In this document: one piece after another, positions 1 through 8,721 of the stretch
Position numbering within the stretch: the stretch's first letter is position 1
Layout of the letters: each line of letters opens with the position of its first letter
DNA from: Pseudomonas sp. NC02
Lineage (GTDB): Bacteria > Pseudomonadota > Gammaproteobacteria > Pseudomonadales > Pseudomonadaceae
Length of the DNA stretch: 64,000 nt
Assembly: GCF_002874965.1 (NCBI RefSeq)
Contig: NZ_CP025624.1
Coordinates: forward strand, 3,038,001 to 3,102,000
Reading direction: 5' to 3'
Notes under the pieces: model-generated
Seen by the model: the letters and a program-made list of their open reading frames with translations, nothing else
The model's database searches: none
Told to the model about the DNA's origin: nothing
Position numbers and translations under genes: made by a program

Positions 1-1
1 G

Positions 2-571
2 TCGGCACCCCAGGTGCAACGCAATGTGCGCCTGGGGGCGCCGCTGCCGGGGGTTGAAATCGTCTGCGAGGAGCAGGCCTGGCCGTTGAGCGAGCATGCG
101 GCCGATGTGGTGGTGATGCAGCATGGCCTGGATTTCTGCCTGTCGCCCCACGGTTTGCTGCGCGAAGCGGCCAGCAGCGTGCGCCCTGGTGGCCATTTGC
201 TGATCATTGGCATCAACCCCTGGAGCAGTTGGGGCTTGCGCCATGTGTTCGCCCATGACGGGCTGCGCCAGGCGCGCTGCATCTCGCCGTCGCGAGTCGG
301 CGACTGGTTGAACCTGCTGGGCTTTGCGCTGGAGAAACGCCGCTTCGGGTGCTATCGTCCGCCGCTTGCGTCTGCCAAGTGGCAAGGCCGGCTGGCCGGC
401 TGGGAACGCAGGGCCGGTGCCTGGCAATTGTCCGGCGGGGGTTTCTACCTGTTGGTGGCGCGCAAGATCGTCGTTGGCCTGCGCCCGGTGCGCCAGGTGC
501 GTCGCGAGCCGATGGGCAAGCTGGTGCCGATGCCGATGGCCAAGGTCAATCGCAAGCAGAGCGAACAGTAA
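2..571 (+). CDS. Class I SAM-dependent methyltransferase, YafS-like (5' partial)
   Basis: The reading frame is open to the left edge of the window, so the start and the first SAM-binding motif are missing; 189 residues are visible. What remains fits the C-terminal half of a class I methyltransferase: an acidic post-motif II region (around AADVVVMQHGLDF), then LREAASSVRPGGHLLIIG and NPWSSWG, the usual motif III area. The neighbours rnhA and dnaQ match the conserved proteobacterial block in which a yafS-type methyltransferase precedes rnhA and dnaQ; gloB would be expected just outside the window. The substrate of this family is not known to me. The C-terminus is basic and probably flexible. The GTG at position 14 could be read as a start, but it would remove the SAM-binding core, so I treat the gene as truncated by the window. 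Confidence 0.85.
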   Translation, partial: SAPQVQRNVRLGAPLPGVEIVCEEQAWPLSEHAADVVVMQHGLDFCLSPHGLLREAASSVRPGGHLLIIGINPWSSWGLRHVFAHDGLRQARCISPSRVGDWLNLLGFALEKRRFGCYRPPLASAKWQGRLAGWERRAGAWQLSGGGFYLLVARKIVVGLRPVRQVRREPMGKLVPMPMAKVNRKQSEQ

Positions 572-672
572 ACATACCTTTTTGATTTCAGGTCGAGCCT
601 CTCGACCTCGGGCACTTGTCGGTCGATTATCGGCAACCCGCTTTGATGGATCCCGCTTTAATGGACAGTGAA

Positions 673-1125
673 ATGACCGATACCGTAGAACTCTTCACCG
701 ATGGCGCCTGCAAGGGCAACCCCGGCCCCGGCGGATGGGGCGCCTTGCTGGTGTGCAAGGGCGTGGAGAAGGAACTGTGGGGCGGCGAAGCCAACACCAC
801 CAACAACCGCATGGAGCTGATGGGCGCGATCCGTGGCCTGGAAGAGCTCAAGCGCCGTTGCGACGTATTGCTGGTGACCGACTCCCAGTACGTGATGAAG
901 GGCATCAACGAGTGGATGGTCAACTGGAAGAAGCGCGGCTGGAAGACTGCGGCCAAGGAGCCGGTGAAAAACGCCGACCTGTGGCAATTGCTCGATGAGC
1001 AATGCAATCGCCACAACATCACCTGGAAATGGGTGCGCGGGCACATCGGCCATCCCGGCAACGAGCGGGCCGACCAACTGGCCAACCGCGGTGTGGATGA
1101 AGTGCGCGGCTACAAACAGAGCTGA
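673..1125 (+). CDS. rnhA: Ribonuclease HI
   Basis: Cleaves the RNA strand of RNA-DNA hybrids in the cytoplasm (R-loops, primer removal). The 150-residue protein has the full type I RNase H set: [17 protein letters not shown] with the first catalytic Asp, the Glu of NRMELMGAI, the Asp of LVTDSQYV, the active-site His of RGHIGHPGN and the final Asp of [11 protein letters not shown]. The basic handle region ([16 protein letters not shown]) is present, as in the E. coli enzyme. The frame is open further upstream (ATGs at 616 and 661), but the family normally begins as MTD-x-VELFTDG, so I chose the ATG at 673. It is followed 64 bases later by dnaQ on the same strand. Confidence 0.97.
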   Translation: MTDTVELFTDGACKGNPGPGGWGALLVCKGVEKELWGGEANTTNNRMELMGAIRGLEELKRRCDVLLVTDSQYVMKGINEWMVNWKKRGWKTAAKEPVKNADLWQLLDEQCNRHNITWKWVRGHIGHPGNERADQLANRGVDEVRGYKQS

Positions 1126-1189
1126 TGCCGGTTGACGTGTTAAGATCCCGCCCTTTGAAATGTACCAAACCGTTGAGAGCTGAACCCTG

Positions 1190-1936
1190 ATGGCCATCCG
1201 ATCTGTTGTACTCGATACCGAAACCACCGGCATGCCGGTGACCGACGGCCACCGGATCATTGAAATCGGCTGTGTCGAACTGATGGGCCGCCGCCTCACC
1301 GGCCGGCACTTCCACGTCTACCTGCAACCGGATCGGGAAAGTGACGAAGGCGCCATCGGCGTCCACGGCATCACCAACGAATTCCTGGTGGGCAAGCCAC
1401 GGTTTGCCGAAGTGGCGGATGAGTTCTTTGAGTTCATCAACGGCGCGCAACTGATCATCCATAACGCGGCGTTCGACGTTGGCTTCATCAACAACGAATT
1501 CGCGCTGATGGGGCAGACCGACCGGGCTGATATCACCCGGCACTGCTCGATCCTCGACACCTTGATGATGGCGCGTGAGCGTCACCCGGGCCAGCGCAAC
1601 AGCCTCGATGCGTTGTGCAAACGCTATGGCGTCGACAACTCCGGCCGTGAACTCCACGGCGCGTTGCTCGACTCCGAGATTCTCGCTGACGTCTACCTCA
1701 CCATGACCGGTGGCCAGACCAGCCTGTCCCTGGCCGGTAATGCCTCGGACGGCAATGGTTCGGCGGAGGGCTCGGGCAATCGTCCTTCGGAAATCCGCCG
1801 CCTGCCAGCGGATCGCCAGCCCACCACGATCATTCGTGCCAGCGAGCAGGACATGGCCGAGCATGCAGCGCGCCTCGAGGCGATCGCCAAGTCTGCCGGC
1901 GCACCCGCGTTGTGGACCCAATTGACCCAGCAATAA
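1190..1936 (+). CDS. dnaQ: DNA polymerase III epsilon subunit (proofreading exonuclease)
   Basis: 3'-5' proofreading subunit of the replicative polymerase core. The 248-residue protein has Exo I VVLDTETTG, Exo II HNAAFDVGF and the ExoIII-epsilon pattern HGALLDSEILADVYL, so the DEDDh catalytic set is complete. After the nuclease domain comes QTSLSL, which matches the hexapeptide clamp-binding motif of E. coli epsilon (QTSMAF). A flexible Gly/Ser/Asn-rich linker follows, and the C-terminal segment is expected to contact the alpha subunit. In E. coli rnhA and dnaQ are divergent; here they run in the same direction. The start at 1190 gives the usual MAIRSVVLDTETTG beginning; no strong ribosome binding site is visible. 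Confidence 0.97.
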   Translation: MAIRSVVLDTETTGMPVTDGHRIIEIGCVELMGRRLTGRHFHVYLQPDRESDEGAIGVHGITNEFLVGKPRFAEVADEFFEFINGAQLIIHNAAFDVGFINNEFALMGQTDRADITRHCSILDTLMMARERHPGQRNSLDALCKRYGVDNSGRELHGALLDSEILADVYLTMTGGQTSLSLAGNASDGNGSAEGSGNRPSEIRRLPADRQPTTIIRASEQDMAEHAARLEAIAKSAGAPALWTQLTQQ

Positions 1937-1939
1937 CCG

Positions 1940-2800
1940 TTATCCCAGCGCCAGCCCCTGGCTGGCCCTGATCAAGTCATAAGCCTTGCGCGCAATCGGG
2001 TTCGCCGTGTTCGGACGGATCCACAGGTAGTACGTCACCTCCGGCATCCTCGGCAATCCATCGTTTTCCCCCAATACCCGCATATCCGGCCCTAGCATCT
2101 CCATGCTTCGCGGGGTCACGCCCAGCCCTGCGCGGGTTGCCGCCTTGATACCGATCAGGTTCGATGCCAGGTACGCCTGGCGCCACGGGATATTCGCCCG
2201 TTCCAGCGCCTCAAGGGCGTAGCGCCGATAAATGCTCGGCTCATCCACCAGAATCAATGGCAGCGGCTCGCTTGGCGAGTGAATGTATTGCGCCGAACAA
2301 ATCCACCACACCGGCGAGGTGCGCAGCGCAAAGCCTTCGAGGTTGGCATCGGCGCGGGTGGAAATCACCATGTCGACCTTGCCCCGGTGCAGGTCATCCA
2401 TCAGGAACGGGCTGCGCCCGACGTCGATCTCCAGGCGCAGGCGCGGTGCCGAGCGGGCGATGTGGCTGAGGATCGGCGGCAGGATGGTGTCGGCGATGTC
2501 GTGGGGCGAGCCGATACGCAGTACGCCGCTGAGGCTGCTTTCCCGCAGGGAATTGAGTGCATCGTCATTCAGCGAGAGCATCTGCCGCGCATGCCGCAAC
2601 AGTTGCATCCCGGGTTCTGTCAGTTGTTTTTGCCGGCCACGTTTTTCAAACAGGCTGACGCCCACTTGTTGTTCCAGACGCTGCATATGCTGGGTGACGG
2701 AAGATTGTGTGCGTGCAAGGTGAGTGCCGGCTTCGGCAAAGCTGTGGTGGTCGACCACGGCGATAAAGGTGCGGAGCAGTTCAAGATCGAGGGTCGACAT
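1940..2800 (-). CDS. LysR-family transcriptional regulator
   Basis: Has the LysR plan: an N-terminal winged helix-turn-helix (LLRTFIAVVDHHSFAEAG...RTQSSVTQHMQRLEQ) in the first 60 residues, a linker helix, and a periplasmic-binding-like effector domain to the C-terminus. Two starts are possible, at 2806 and 2800; I prefer 2800 because a GGA lies at a normal distance before it, while it almost touches the upstream ATG. The gene is divergent from the binding-protein/catabolic operon beginning at 3040, with 239 bases between them, the classic layout of a LysR regulator with its target. In P. aeruginosa a LysR gene (PA2601) also neighbours a thiol dioxygenase and a rhodanese gene, which supports a role in sulfur-compound metabolism. 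The inducer is unknown. Confidence 0.93.
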   Translation of the reverse strand: MSTLDLELLRTFIAVVDHHSFAEAGTHLARTQSSVTQHMQRLEQQVGVSLFEKRGRQKQLTEPGMQLLRHARQMLSLNDDALNSLRESSLSGVLRIGSPHDIADTILPPILSHIARSAPRLRLEIDVGRSPFLMDDLHRGKVDMVISTRADANLEGFALRTSPVWWICSAQYIHSPSEPLPLILVDEPSIYRRYALEALERANIPWRQAYLASNLIGIKAATRAGLGVTPRSMEMLGPDMRVLGENDGLPRMPEVTYYLWIRPNTANPIARKAYDLIRASQGLALG

Positions 2801-2883
2801 GGCCATTCCAGGGCGTTTTTATATCAAGGGTGCGAAGATAAATATTACAGATGTTTATGTTTTGTCGCGCCGGGTTTTTACGA

Positions 2884-2974
2884 GGGCTAATGAATTCGAG
2901 TATATGGCCAAAAGTCAGCGCGTCCATATACGGGAAGTTATAACGATATTAGATATTTGAATTTCCGTTAGCCC
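2884..2974. promoter_or_regulatory. Candidate LysR operator region between divergent genes
   Basis: The 239-base divergent intergenic region is clearly AT-richer than its surroundings. It contains a perfect 8-base inverted repeat, GTATATGG (2900-2907) and CCATATAC (2924-2931), with a 16-base spacer. A wider pair, GGGCTAA (2884-2890) and TTAGCCC (2968-2974), brackets it. LysR regulators normally bind partly symmetric sites between divergent genes, so these repeats are the best operator candidates. I could not assign a convincing -35/-10 pair. Confidence 0.45.
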
Positions 2975-3039
2975 GGCACTCTCCCTAGCATGCCCCCACA
3001 TCAGGTCGGGGTACGCCGATCGCTAATGAGGGGGGTTCC

Positions 3040-3876
3040 ATGGGGTTTGTGCGCGCGGCGGTAAAACGAAGGTTGCCTGTGGTCCTGGGCGCGTTGATCG
3101 CCCTGGGCGGCAGCGCAGTGGCTCAGGCCGATGCGACCCTGGAAAAGATCCAGCAGCGCCATGTGCTGGTGGTCGGCGTGCTGCTGTCTGGCGGGCCGTT
3201 TGGCGGCATCGACCCCACCACCCAGAAGCCCAGGGGCTTGAACGTCGACCTGGCCAACGAGCTGGGTCGTCAGTTGGGCGCCGAGGTGCAGCTGGTGCCG
3301 GTATTGCCGGCCAACCGTGTGCAGTTCCTGCAACAGGGCAAGGTCGACCTGCTGATCGCCAATATGGAATGGACCGCCGAGCGTGGCGAGATCCTCGGGT
3401 TCGTGCCGACGCCGTTCTACAAGATCGGCGGCACTGCTGCCGTACTCAAGGACAGCAAGATCACTCGCTGGGAAGATCTCAAGGACCAGCCGGTGTGCAC
3501 CTCCCAGGGCAGCAGCTACGTCAAGCCGTTGACCGAACTGGGCGCGCAGATCAAGGCCTTCAAGAGCTCTTCGGAATCCCTGCTGGCCCTGCGCGGCAAC
3601 AACTGCGTCGCCGCGGTGCATGACTCCACCCTGGTCAACCCGCTGATCAACGACAGCGCCGAATGGAAGGATTACCGCACCCTCAGTCCCGAGCTGAACC
3701 CGGCGCCATCGGTAATCTGGACCCGCCGTGGCGAGAGCGACACCCAGGCCAAACTCGACCCCATCGTCAAGGACCTGCACCGCAGCGGCTGGCTGATCGA
3801 AGCCCAGACCCGCAACCACATCACCCCGGCGTCCCCGGCGCTGGTGGAGTTGCAAAAACAGTTCAAGGGCGCCTGA
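3040..3876 (+). CDS. Amino-acid ABC transporter periplasmic substrate-binding protein (copy 1)
   Basis: A 278-residue exported protein of the family 3 (polar amino acid) solute-binding type. Residues 1 to about 30 form a Sec signal peptide ending GGSAVAQA, followed by the mature start DATLEKIQQRHVLVVGV. Characteristic strings include NRVQFLQQGKVDLLIANM and a lobe-2 segment CTSQGSSYVKPL. A strong ribosome binding site (GAGGGGGG) precedes the ATG. It is the first gene of the operon and is followed after 3 bases by a close paralogue. The permeases and ATPase of the system lie at 7305-9532. Judging from the downstream enzymes, the ligand may be a sulfur amino acid; this is inference. Confidence 0.92.
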   Translation: MGFVRAAVKRRLPVVLGALIALGGSAVAQADATLEKIQQRHVLVVGVLLSGGPFGGIDPTTQKPRGLNVDLANELGRQLGAEVQLVPVLPANRVQFLQQGKVDLLIANMEWTAERGEILGFVPTPFYKIGGTAAVLKDSKITRWEDLKDQPVCTSQGSSYVKPLTELGAQIKAFKSSSESLLALRGNNCVAAVHDSTLVNPLINDSAEWKDYRTLSPELNPAPSVIWTRRGESDTQAKLDPIVKDLHRSGWLIEAQTRNHITPASPALVELQKQFKGA

Positions 3877-3879
3877 CAC

Positions 3880-4686
3880 ATGACATTGAGAACCCTGACT
3901 GCCTTGGGCCTGGCACTGTGCGCCAGCCTGGCCCACGCCGACGCCACCCTCGACAAGATCCAGCAACGCCACGCCATCAGCGTCGGCGTGATCCTCAGCG
4001 GTCCGCCGTTTGGCACCATCGACCCCAAGACCGGCGAACACCTGGGCTACAACGTCGAACTGGCCAAGGGCCTGGGCCAGGCGCTGGGTGTGGAGACCAG
4101 GACCGTTTCGGTACTGGCGCCCAACCGCGTGCAGTTCCTGCAACAGGGCAAGGTCGACGTGCTGATCGCCAACATGCAGTACACCGACGAACGCGCCGAG
4201 ATTCTCGACTACGTGCCCACGCCCTATGAAGAAGTCGGCGGCGCGGCGTTGATCCGCAAAGGCGCCGGCATCACCCAGTGGGCCGACCTCAAGGGCAAGC
4301 CGGTGTGCGTGTCCCAGGGCAGCAACTTCATCAAGCCGTTGCAGGAAACCTACGGCGCGCAGATCAAGGCGTTCCGCAGCCAGTCCGAATCCCTGCTGTC
4401 GTTGCGCGGCAATGGCTGTGTGGCGGCGGTGCACGTCAGCCCGACCATGCACGCGCTGCTCGGCGATGCCGAATGGTCCGGCTACGAGATCCCGTTGCCG
4501 GGGGATTTGATCCCGTCCAAATCCGTGATCTGGATCCGTAAAGGCGAACACGACACCCAGGCCAGGCTCGACGCCATCGTGCGCGACTGGCATCGCAGCG
4601 GCTGGTTGATCGCCCTCGGCGAACGTACCGGCATGGCTCCGTCCCAAGCCCTGCGTGATCTGCACGAGCAGTACAGCCATGAGTGA
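3880..4686 (+). CDS. Amino-acid ABC transporter periplasmic substrate-binding protein (copy 2)
   Basis: A second family 3 solute-binding protein, 268 residues, clearly a tandem duplicate of the gene before it: both share DATL-(D/E)-KIQQRH, NRVQFLQQGKVD and the late HRSGWLI segment. A signal peptide MTLRTLTALGLALCASLAHA is followed by the mature start DATLDKIQ. The copies diverge in several stretches that could line the ligand pocket, for example MEWTAERGEILGFVPTPFYK in copy 1 against MQYTDERAEILDYVPTPYEE here. Two receptors for one permease pair would widen or split the substrate range. The 3' end overlaps the next gene by 8 bases. Confidence 0.92.
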   Translation: MTLRTLTALGLALCASLAHADATLDKIQQRHAISVGVILSGPPFGTIDPKTGEHLGYNVELAKGLGQALGVETRTVSVLAPNRVQFLQQGKVDVLIANMQYTDERAEILDYVPTPYEEVGGAALIRKGAGITQWADLKGKPVCVSQGSNFIKPLQETYGAQIKAFRSQSESLLSLRGNGCVAAVHVSPTMHALLGDAEWSGYEIPLPGDLIPSKSVIWIRKGEHDTQARLDAIVRDWHRSGWLIALGERTGMAPSQALRDLHEQYSHE

Positions 4687-6100
4687 AGCGCTATTCGCCA
4701 CCCTGCAACAACTGCTCGGCGCCGCCCATGTGCAGCGCAGTGAAGATGCCGCCCAGTACCTGACCGACAAACAGGGCCGCTACACCGGCCAGGTGATCGC
4801 CGTGGTGCACCCGGCCAACACCGAGGAAGTGGCCGCCGTGGTGCGTGCGTGTGTCGCCCTGGAAGCGCCCATCGTGGTCCAGGGCGGCAACACCGGCCTG
4901 ATGGCGGGTGCCACACCGGATGCCAGCGGCCGCGCGGTATTGTTGCTGCTCGACCGCATGAACCGGGTGCGCGTGATCGATACCGACAACGACACCCTGA
5001 CCGTCGAAGCCGGCTGCATCCTGCAAAACATCCAGGACGTGGCCCGTGAAGCCGGTCGCCTGTTTCCATTGAGTCTTGGCGCCGAAGGCAGTTGCACCAT
5101 CGGCGGCAACCTTGGCACCAATGCAGGCGGCACCGCCGTGCTGCGTTATGGCAACACCCGCGAGTTGACCCTGGGCCTGGAAGTAGTGACCGCCGAAGGC
5201 GAAATCTGGAATGGCCTGCGAGGGTTGCGCAAGGACAACACCGGCTACGACCTGCGGGATTTGTACGTGGGCAGCGAAGGTACCCTCGGGATTATCACCG
5301 CCGCGACCCTGAAGCTGTTCCCGCTGCCCAAGGCCCAGGCGACAGCGCTGCTGGCGTTTGACGAGTTGGCCCAGGCGGTGGCGTTCCTGTCCCATGCCCG
5401 CGCCGGTTTTGGTGCAAACCTCACTGCATTCGAATTGCTCAGCGCCGATTGCCTGGCGTTGTTGCGCGAGCAATTTCCCGAGGGCCCGCAACCGTTTCTC
5501 AACGCCAGCCAACCCTGGTTTGCCTTGCTGGAGCTGTCGGATAACCACGGTGAAACCCACGCCCGCGAAGCCTTCGAAACGGTCCTCGGTGAAGCCTTCG
5601 AACAGTCACTGCTGGCCGACGCACTGATCGCCGAAAGCCTGGCGCAAAGCGAAGCGCTATGGCTGCTGCGGGAGAACATGAGCGAAGCGCAGAAGCGTGC
5701 CGGACGCAATATGAAGCACGATATCTCGGTGCCCATTTCGCAAATCGTCGCCTTCGTCGCCCATACCGATGCGCTGTTGCAGACGCATTTCCCCGGTGTT
5801 CGCAACTTCACGTTCGGGCACCTGGGGGACGGCAACCTGCATTACAACGTGGCCCATCCGCTGGATTCAACGGTCGACGAGCACATGCGCAACTACGCCG
5901 AATTGAGCTTGCTGGTACACGACGGCGCCCATGCCCACGGCGGCTCCATCAGCGCCGAACACGGGATTGGCCAGCGCAAGGTCGGCCTGCTGGGCCGCTA
6001 CAAAAGCCCGGTGGAACTGGACCTGATGCGCCGCATCAAGCGGGCCCTCGACCCGAAAAACCTGCTCAATCCCGGCAAAGTCATTGAGGTGCAGCCATGA
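4679..6100 (+). CDS. FAD-binding oxidoreductase, D-2-hydroxyacid dehydrogenase type
   Basis: A 473-residue flavoprotein of the GlcD / D-2-hydroxyglutarate dehydrogenase / D-lactate dehydrogenase group. The N-terminal PCMH-type FAD domain shows VVQGGNTGLMAGATP, a GTNAGGTAVLRYGNTREL loop and YVGSEGTLGIIT; the C-terminal FAD-oxidase domain shows FGHLGDGNLHYNV and SAEHGIGQRK, where the EHGIG histidine is typical of the active site. These enzymes oxidise D-2-hydroxyacids to 2-oxoacids and pass electrons to a carrier. In this operon the enzyme would pair with the next gene, an aminotransferase, on 2-oxo/2-hydroxy derivatives of an imported amino acid. The start at 4679 overlaps the preceding stop; an upstream in-frame ATG (4655) lies inside the previous gene. 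Confidence 0.92.
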   Translation: MSEALFATLQQLLGAAHVQRSEDAAQYLTDKQGRYTGQVIAVVHPANTEEVAAVVRACVALEAPIVVQGGNTGLMAGATPDASGRAVLLLLDRMNRVRVIDTDNDTLTVEAGCILQNIQDVAREAGRLFPLSLGAEGSCTIGGNLGTNAGGTAVLRYGNTRELTLGLEVVTAEGEIWNGLRGLRKDNTGYDLRDLYVGSEGTLGIITAATLKLFPLPKAQATALLAFDELAQAVAFLSHARAGFGANLTAFELLSADCLALLREQFPEGPQPFLNASQPWFALLELSDNHGETHAREAFETVLGEAFEQSLLADALIAESLAQSEALWLLRENMSEAQKRAGRNMKHDISVPISQIVAFVAHTDALLQTHFPGVRNFTFGHLGDGNLHYNVAHPLDSTVDEHMRNYAELSLLVHDGAHAHGGSISAEHGIGQRKVGLLGRYKSPVELDLMRRIKRALDPKNLLNPGKVIEVQP

Positions 6101-7308
6101 CCGTTCGCTTGTCCAAGCGGGTGCAGCGCGTGTCGCTGTCGGCCAATGCGGCGGCCAAATCCCGCGCCACGGAACTGCGTGACGCCGGCCGCGACATCCT
6201 GGACCTGACCACCGGCGAGCCGGATTTCGATACCCCGGAGCACATCAAGCAAGCCGCCTGCGCAGCCATTGCTGCGGGCGCCACCAAGTACACGCCGACA
6301 CCCGGGGTAAAAGCCTTGCGCGTGGCCGTGCAGCGAAAACTGGCCGAAGAAAACCACCTGGACTATTCGCTGCCGAATATCGTGATCGCCAACGGCGCGA
6401 AACAAATCATCTTCAACGCCTTCGCCGCAACCCTCGACGATGGCGATCAAGTGCTGGTGCCGACGCCTTACTGGCCGTCGTTCCCCGACAGCGTGCGCTT
6501 CAACGGTGGCGAGCCGGTTTTTATCGAGTGCGGGCTGGAGCAGGGCTGCAAACTGCTGCCCGCCCAGCTGGAGCAACACATCAATCAACGCACCCGCTGG
6601 CTGATCCTTAACGGCCCGGGCAACCCGAGCGGTGCGGTGTATAGCGAGGCTGAACTGCACGCGCTGGCCGAGGTGCTGCGTCGCCATCCCCAGGTGCTGG
6701 TGCTGCTGGATGAACTCTACGAACACATCCGCTTCGACGGGCGCCCGGCCCAGAGCCTGCTGAACGTCGCGCCGGATTTGCAGGACCGTTGCCTGCTGGT
6801 GGGCGGCGTGTCCAAGACCTACGCCATGACGGGCTGGCGCATCGGTTTCGGCGCCGGGCCGCAGGCCTTGACCCATGCAATGGCGGTTGTTCAGTCGCAA
6901 TCCACCTCCGGTGCTTCCTCCGTGGGCCAGGCCGCTGCATTGGCTGCATTCACCGGCGGGCTGGGCTTTTTGGCCGAGCAGGTAGCGGCCTATCAGCTGC
7001 GCCGGGACCTGTTGATGATGGCCCTCGGCACCGTCGTGGGCCTGGAAGTACTCGAACCCCAGGGCGGCTTTTTCGTGTTCGTGCGTTGCGCCGGTTTGCT
7101 TGGCCGCTATCGCCCGGACGGTCAGTGCCTGAACGATGACGGCGATGTCGTCGCGTACTTGCTGGAGGAGGGCGTCGCCGGAGTAGCGGGCAGTGCCTAC
7201 GGCCTGTCGCCGTGGTTTCGCCTGTCCATCGCCACGGCGACCGACAGCGTGGCCGAGGCCGGCCGCCGTATCGCTGTCGCCTGCGGCAAGCTGCGGGGCG
7301 TCGAATGA
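6097..7308 (+). CDS. PLP-dependent class I/II aminotransferase
   Basis: A 403-residue fold-type I aminotransferase of the aspartate aminotransferase superfamily. Recognisable elements are LTTGEPDFDTPEHIK near the N-terminus, the TKYTPTPGVKALR segment, NGPGNPSG, a YEHIRFD region, the PLP-binding lysine in GGVSKTYAMTGWRIGFG, and the C-terminal FRLSIATA, which holds the carboxylate-binding arginine. It overlaps the preceding dehydrogenase by four bases (ATGA) and the following permease likewise, so the genes are translationally coupled. Substrate specificity cannot be read from sequence; the context suggests a sulfur amino acid or its oxidised product. Confidence 0.94.
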   Translation: MTVRLSKRVQRVSLSANAAAKSRATELRDAGRDILDLTTGEPDFDTPEHIKQAACAAIAAGATKYTPTPGVKALRVAVQRKLAEENHLDYSLPNIVIANGAKQIIFNAFAATLDDGDQVLVPTPYWPSFPDSVRFNGGEPVFIECGLEQGCKLLPAQLEQHINQRTRWLILNGPGNPSGAVYSEAELHALAEVLRRHPQVLVLLDELYEHIRFDGRPAQSLLNVAPDLQDRCLLVGGVSKTYAMTGWRIGFGAGPQALTHAMAVVQSQSTSGASSVGQAAALAAFTGGLGFLAEQVAAYQLRRDLLMMALGTVVGLEVLEPQGGFFVFVRCAGLLGRYRPDGQCLNDDGDVVAYLLEEGVAGVAGSAYGLSPWFRLSIATATDSVAEAGRRIAVACGKLRGVE

Positions 7309-8039
7309 GTCATTGGCTGGAGCTTTTTGTGCGCTGGGCCGCCGGTATCGGCCTCAACTACAGCTTCCTGCTGGATGCCTATCAGCGCGGCACCCTGGAG
7401 CAGGGCGCGCTGACCACGGTGCTGTTGTGCCTGTTCACCATCGTCGGCAGCCTGCTGGCCGGGATCAGCCTGGCGGCGCTGCTGACTTCCGGCAACCCGT
7501 GGCTGGCCAAACCGGCGCGGGTGTTTATCGAAGTCACCCGCAACACGCCGACCCTGGTGCAGCTGTACTGCGCATTCCTGGTGTTGAACATGCTGCTGAC
7601 CCAGGCCGTCGGCGCGGCCAACCCGCTGACGCCGTTTGCCTGGGTGGTGATCGTGATTTCGCTGCACAAGGGCGCGTTCCACGCCGAAGCCCTGCGCGCC
7701 GGCATCGAAGCGGTGCCCGCCGTGACCCTGGAAGCCGCCAGCTCCCTGGCGTTCAGCAGTCGGCAATTGCTGTGGAATGTGCAGTTGCCGTTGGCCCTGC
7801 GCTTCGCGCTGCCGTCGCTGATCAACAACCTGATCGACCTGGTGAAAATGACCGCCGTGGCCTCGGCCATCGCCGTGGGCGACATCACTTACGCCTCGAT
7901 CATGATCTGGACCCAGAGCGATAACGTGCTGGAGCTGATGATTCTGATCCTGAGCTTTTTCGGCTTGCTGAGTTTTACCGTCAATTGTGTGGGGCGCTGG
8001 CTGGAAGCGCGCCTGAGGATGCCCGGCTATGGCCATTGA
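7305..8039 (+). CDS. Amino-acid ABC transporter permease (HisM/HisQ family), subunit 1
   Basis: A 244-residue inner-membrane protein of the polar amino acid permease family. It has several hydrophobic segments and the EAA loop that docks to the ATPase (EAASSLAFSSRQLLWNVQLP). The region VFIEVTRNTPTLVQLY is typical of this family. I set the start at the ATG at 7305, which overlaps the stop of the aminotransferase gene; the frame stays open further upstream but only inside that gene. Works with the next permease, the ATPase at 8708 and the binding proteins at 3040 and 3880. Confidence 0.93.
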   Translation: MSHWLELFVRWAAGIGLNYSFLLDAYQRGTLEQGALTTVLLCLFTIVGSLLAGISLAALLTSGNPWLAKPARVFIEVTRNTPTLVQLYCAFLVLNMLLTQAVGAANPLTPFAWVVIVISLHKGAFHAEALRAGIEAVPAVTLEAASSLAFSSRQLLWNVQLPLALRFALPSLINNLIDLVKMTAVASAIAVGDITYASIMIWTQSDNVLELMILILSFFGLLSFTVNCVGRWLEARLRMPGYGH

Positions 8040-8721
8040 TTCATTCCCGGTGCTGTCGGCGTTGCTGCAATGGTCGCCGGCGCTGGTGACTGGTTTCGGC
8101 CAGAACATCCTGATCAGCCTGGTGGCGATTGGTCTTGGTTCGCTGCTGGGCCTGATGGTGGGCGCGTTGGCCCTGTCACCCCTTCGCCTGCTTCGGTTGC
8201 CCGCGCGGATCTGGGTGCAGGTTTTCCGCAATGCACCGTGGCTGGTGCTGATCTATTTCACCACCTACGTGTTCCCGTTCGAGATCCATATCGGCAGCAG
8301 CTACGTGTCGTTCCCGGACTGGGTCAAGGTGACGATTGGCCTGGCATTGCCGGCCAGCGCCAACGTGGCGGAGATCTTTCGCGGCGCCATCGGCTCGATC
8401 CCCAGCACCCAGTGGGAGGCGGCGCGCTCACTGGCATTTACCCGCGGCCAGATATTCAGCTCGATCATTCTGCCCCAGTGCTTCAAGCGCATGTTGCCGC
8501 CGTGGATGAACCTCTACGCGGTGGTCACCATGGGCACCGCCCTGGCGTCGCTGGTGGGCGTGCACGACGTGATCGATACCGCACAGATCGCCAGCAACAC
8601 CGTGAACATGACCGGCTTTACCGTGGTGATCTACCTGAGTTTGCTGGTGCTGTTCTTTGCCTACTGCTACCCGATTTCCCGTTTGACCCAACGCCTGGAG
8701 CGCCGTTATGCCTTCTATTGA
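8029..8721 (+). CDS. Amino-acid ABC transporter permease, subunit 2
   Basis: A 230-residue inner-membrane permease partner. Hydrophobic segments occur around residues 15-45, 65-85 and at the C-terminus; the family signature VQVFRNAPWLVLIYF is present, as is an EAA loop (EAARSLAFTRGQIFSSIILP). It overlaps the first permease gene by 11 bases and the ATPase gene by 14, showing tight coupling. Together the two permeases would form the heterodimeric channel of a three-component importer. Confidence 0.93.
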   Translation: MAIDSFPVLSALLQWSPALVTGFGQNILISLVAIGLGSLLGLMVGALALSPLRLLRLPARIWVQVFRNAPWLVLIYFTTYVFPFEIHIGSSYVSFPDWVKVTIGLALPASANVAEIFRGAIGSIPSTQWEAARSLAFTRGQIFSSIILPQCFKRMLPPWMNLYAVVTMGTALASLVGVHDVIDTAQIASNTVNMTGFTVVIYLSLLVLFFAYCYPISRLTQRLERRYAFY

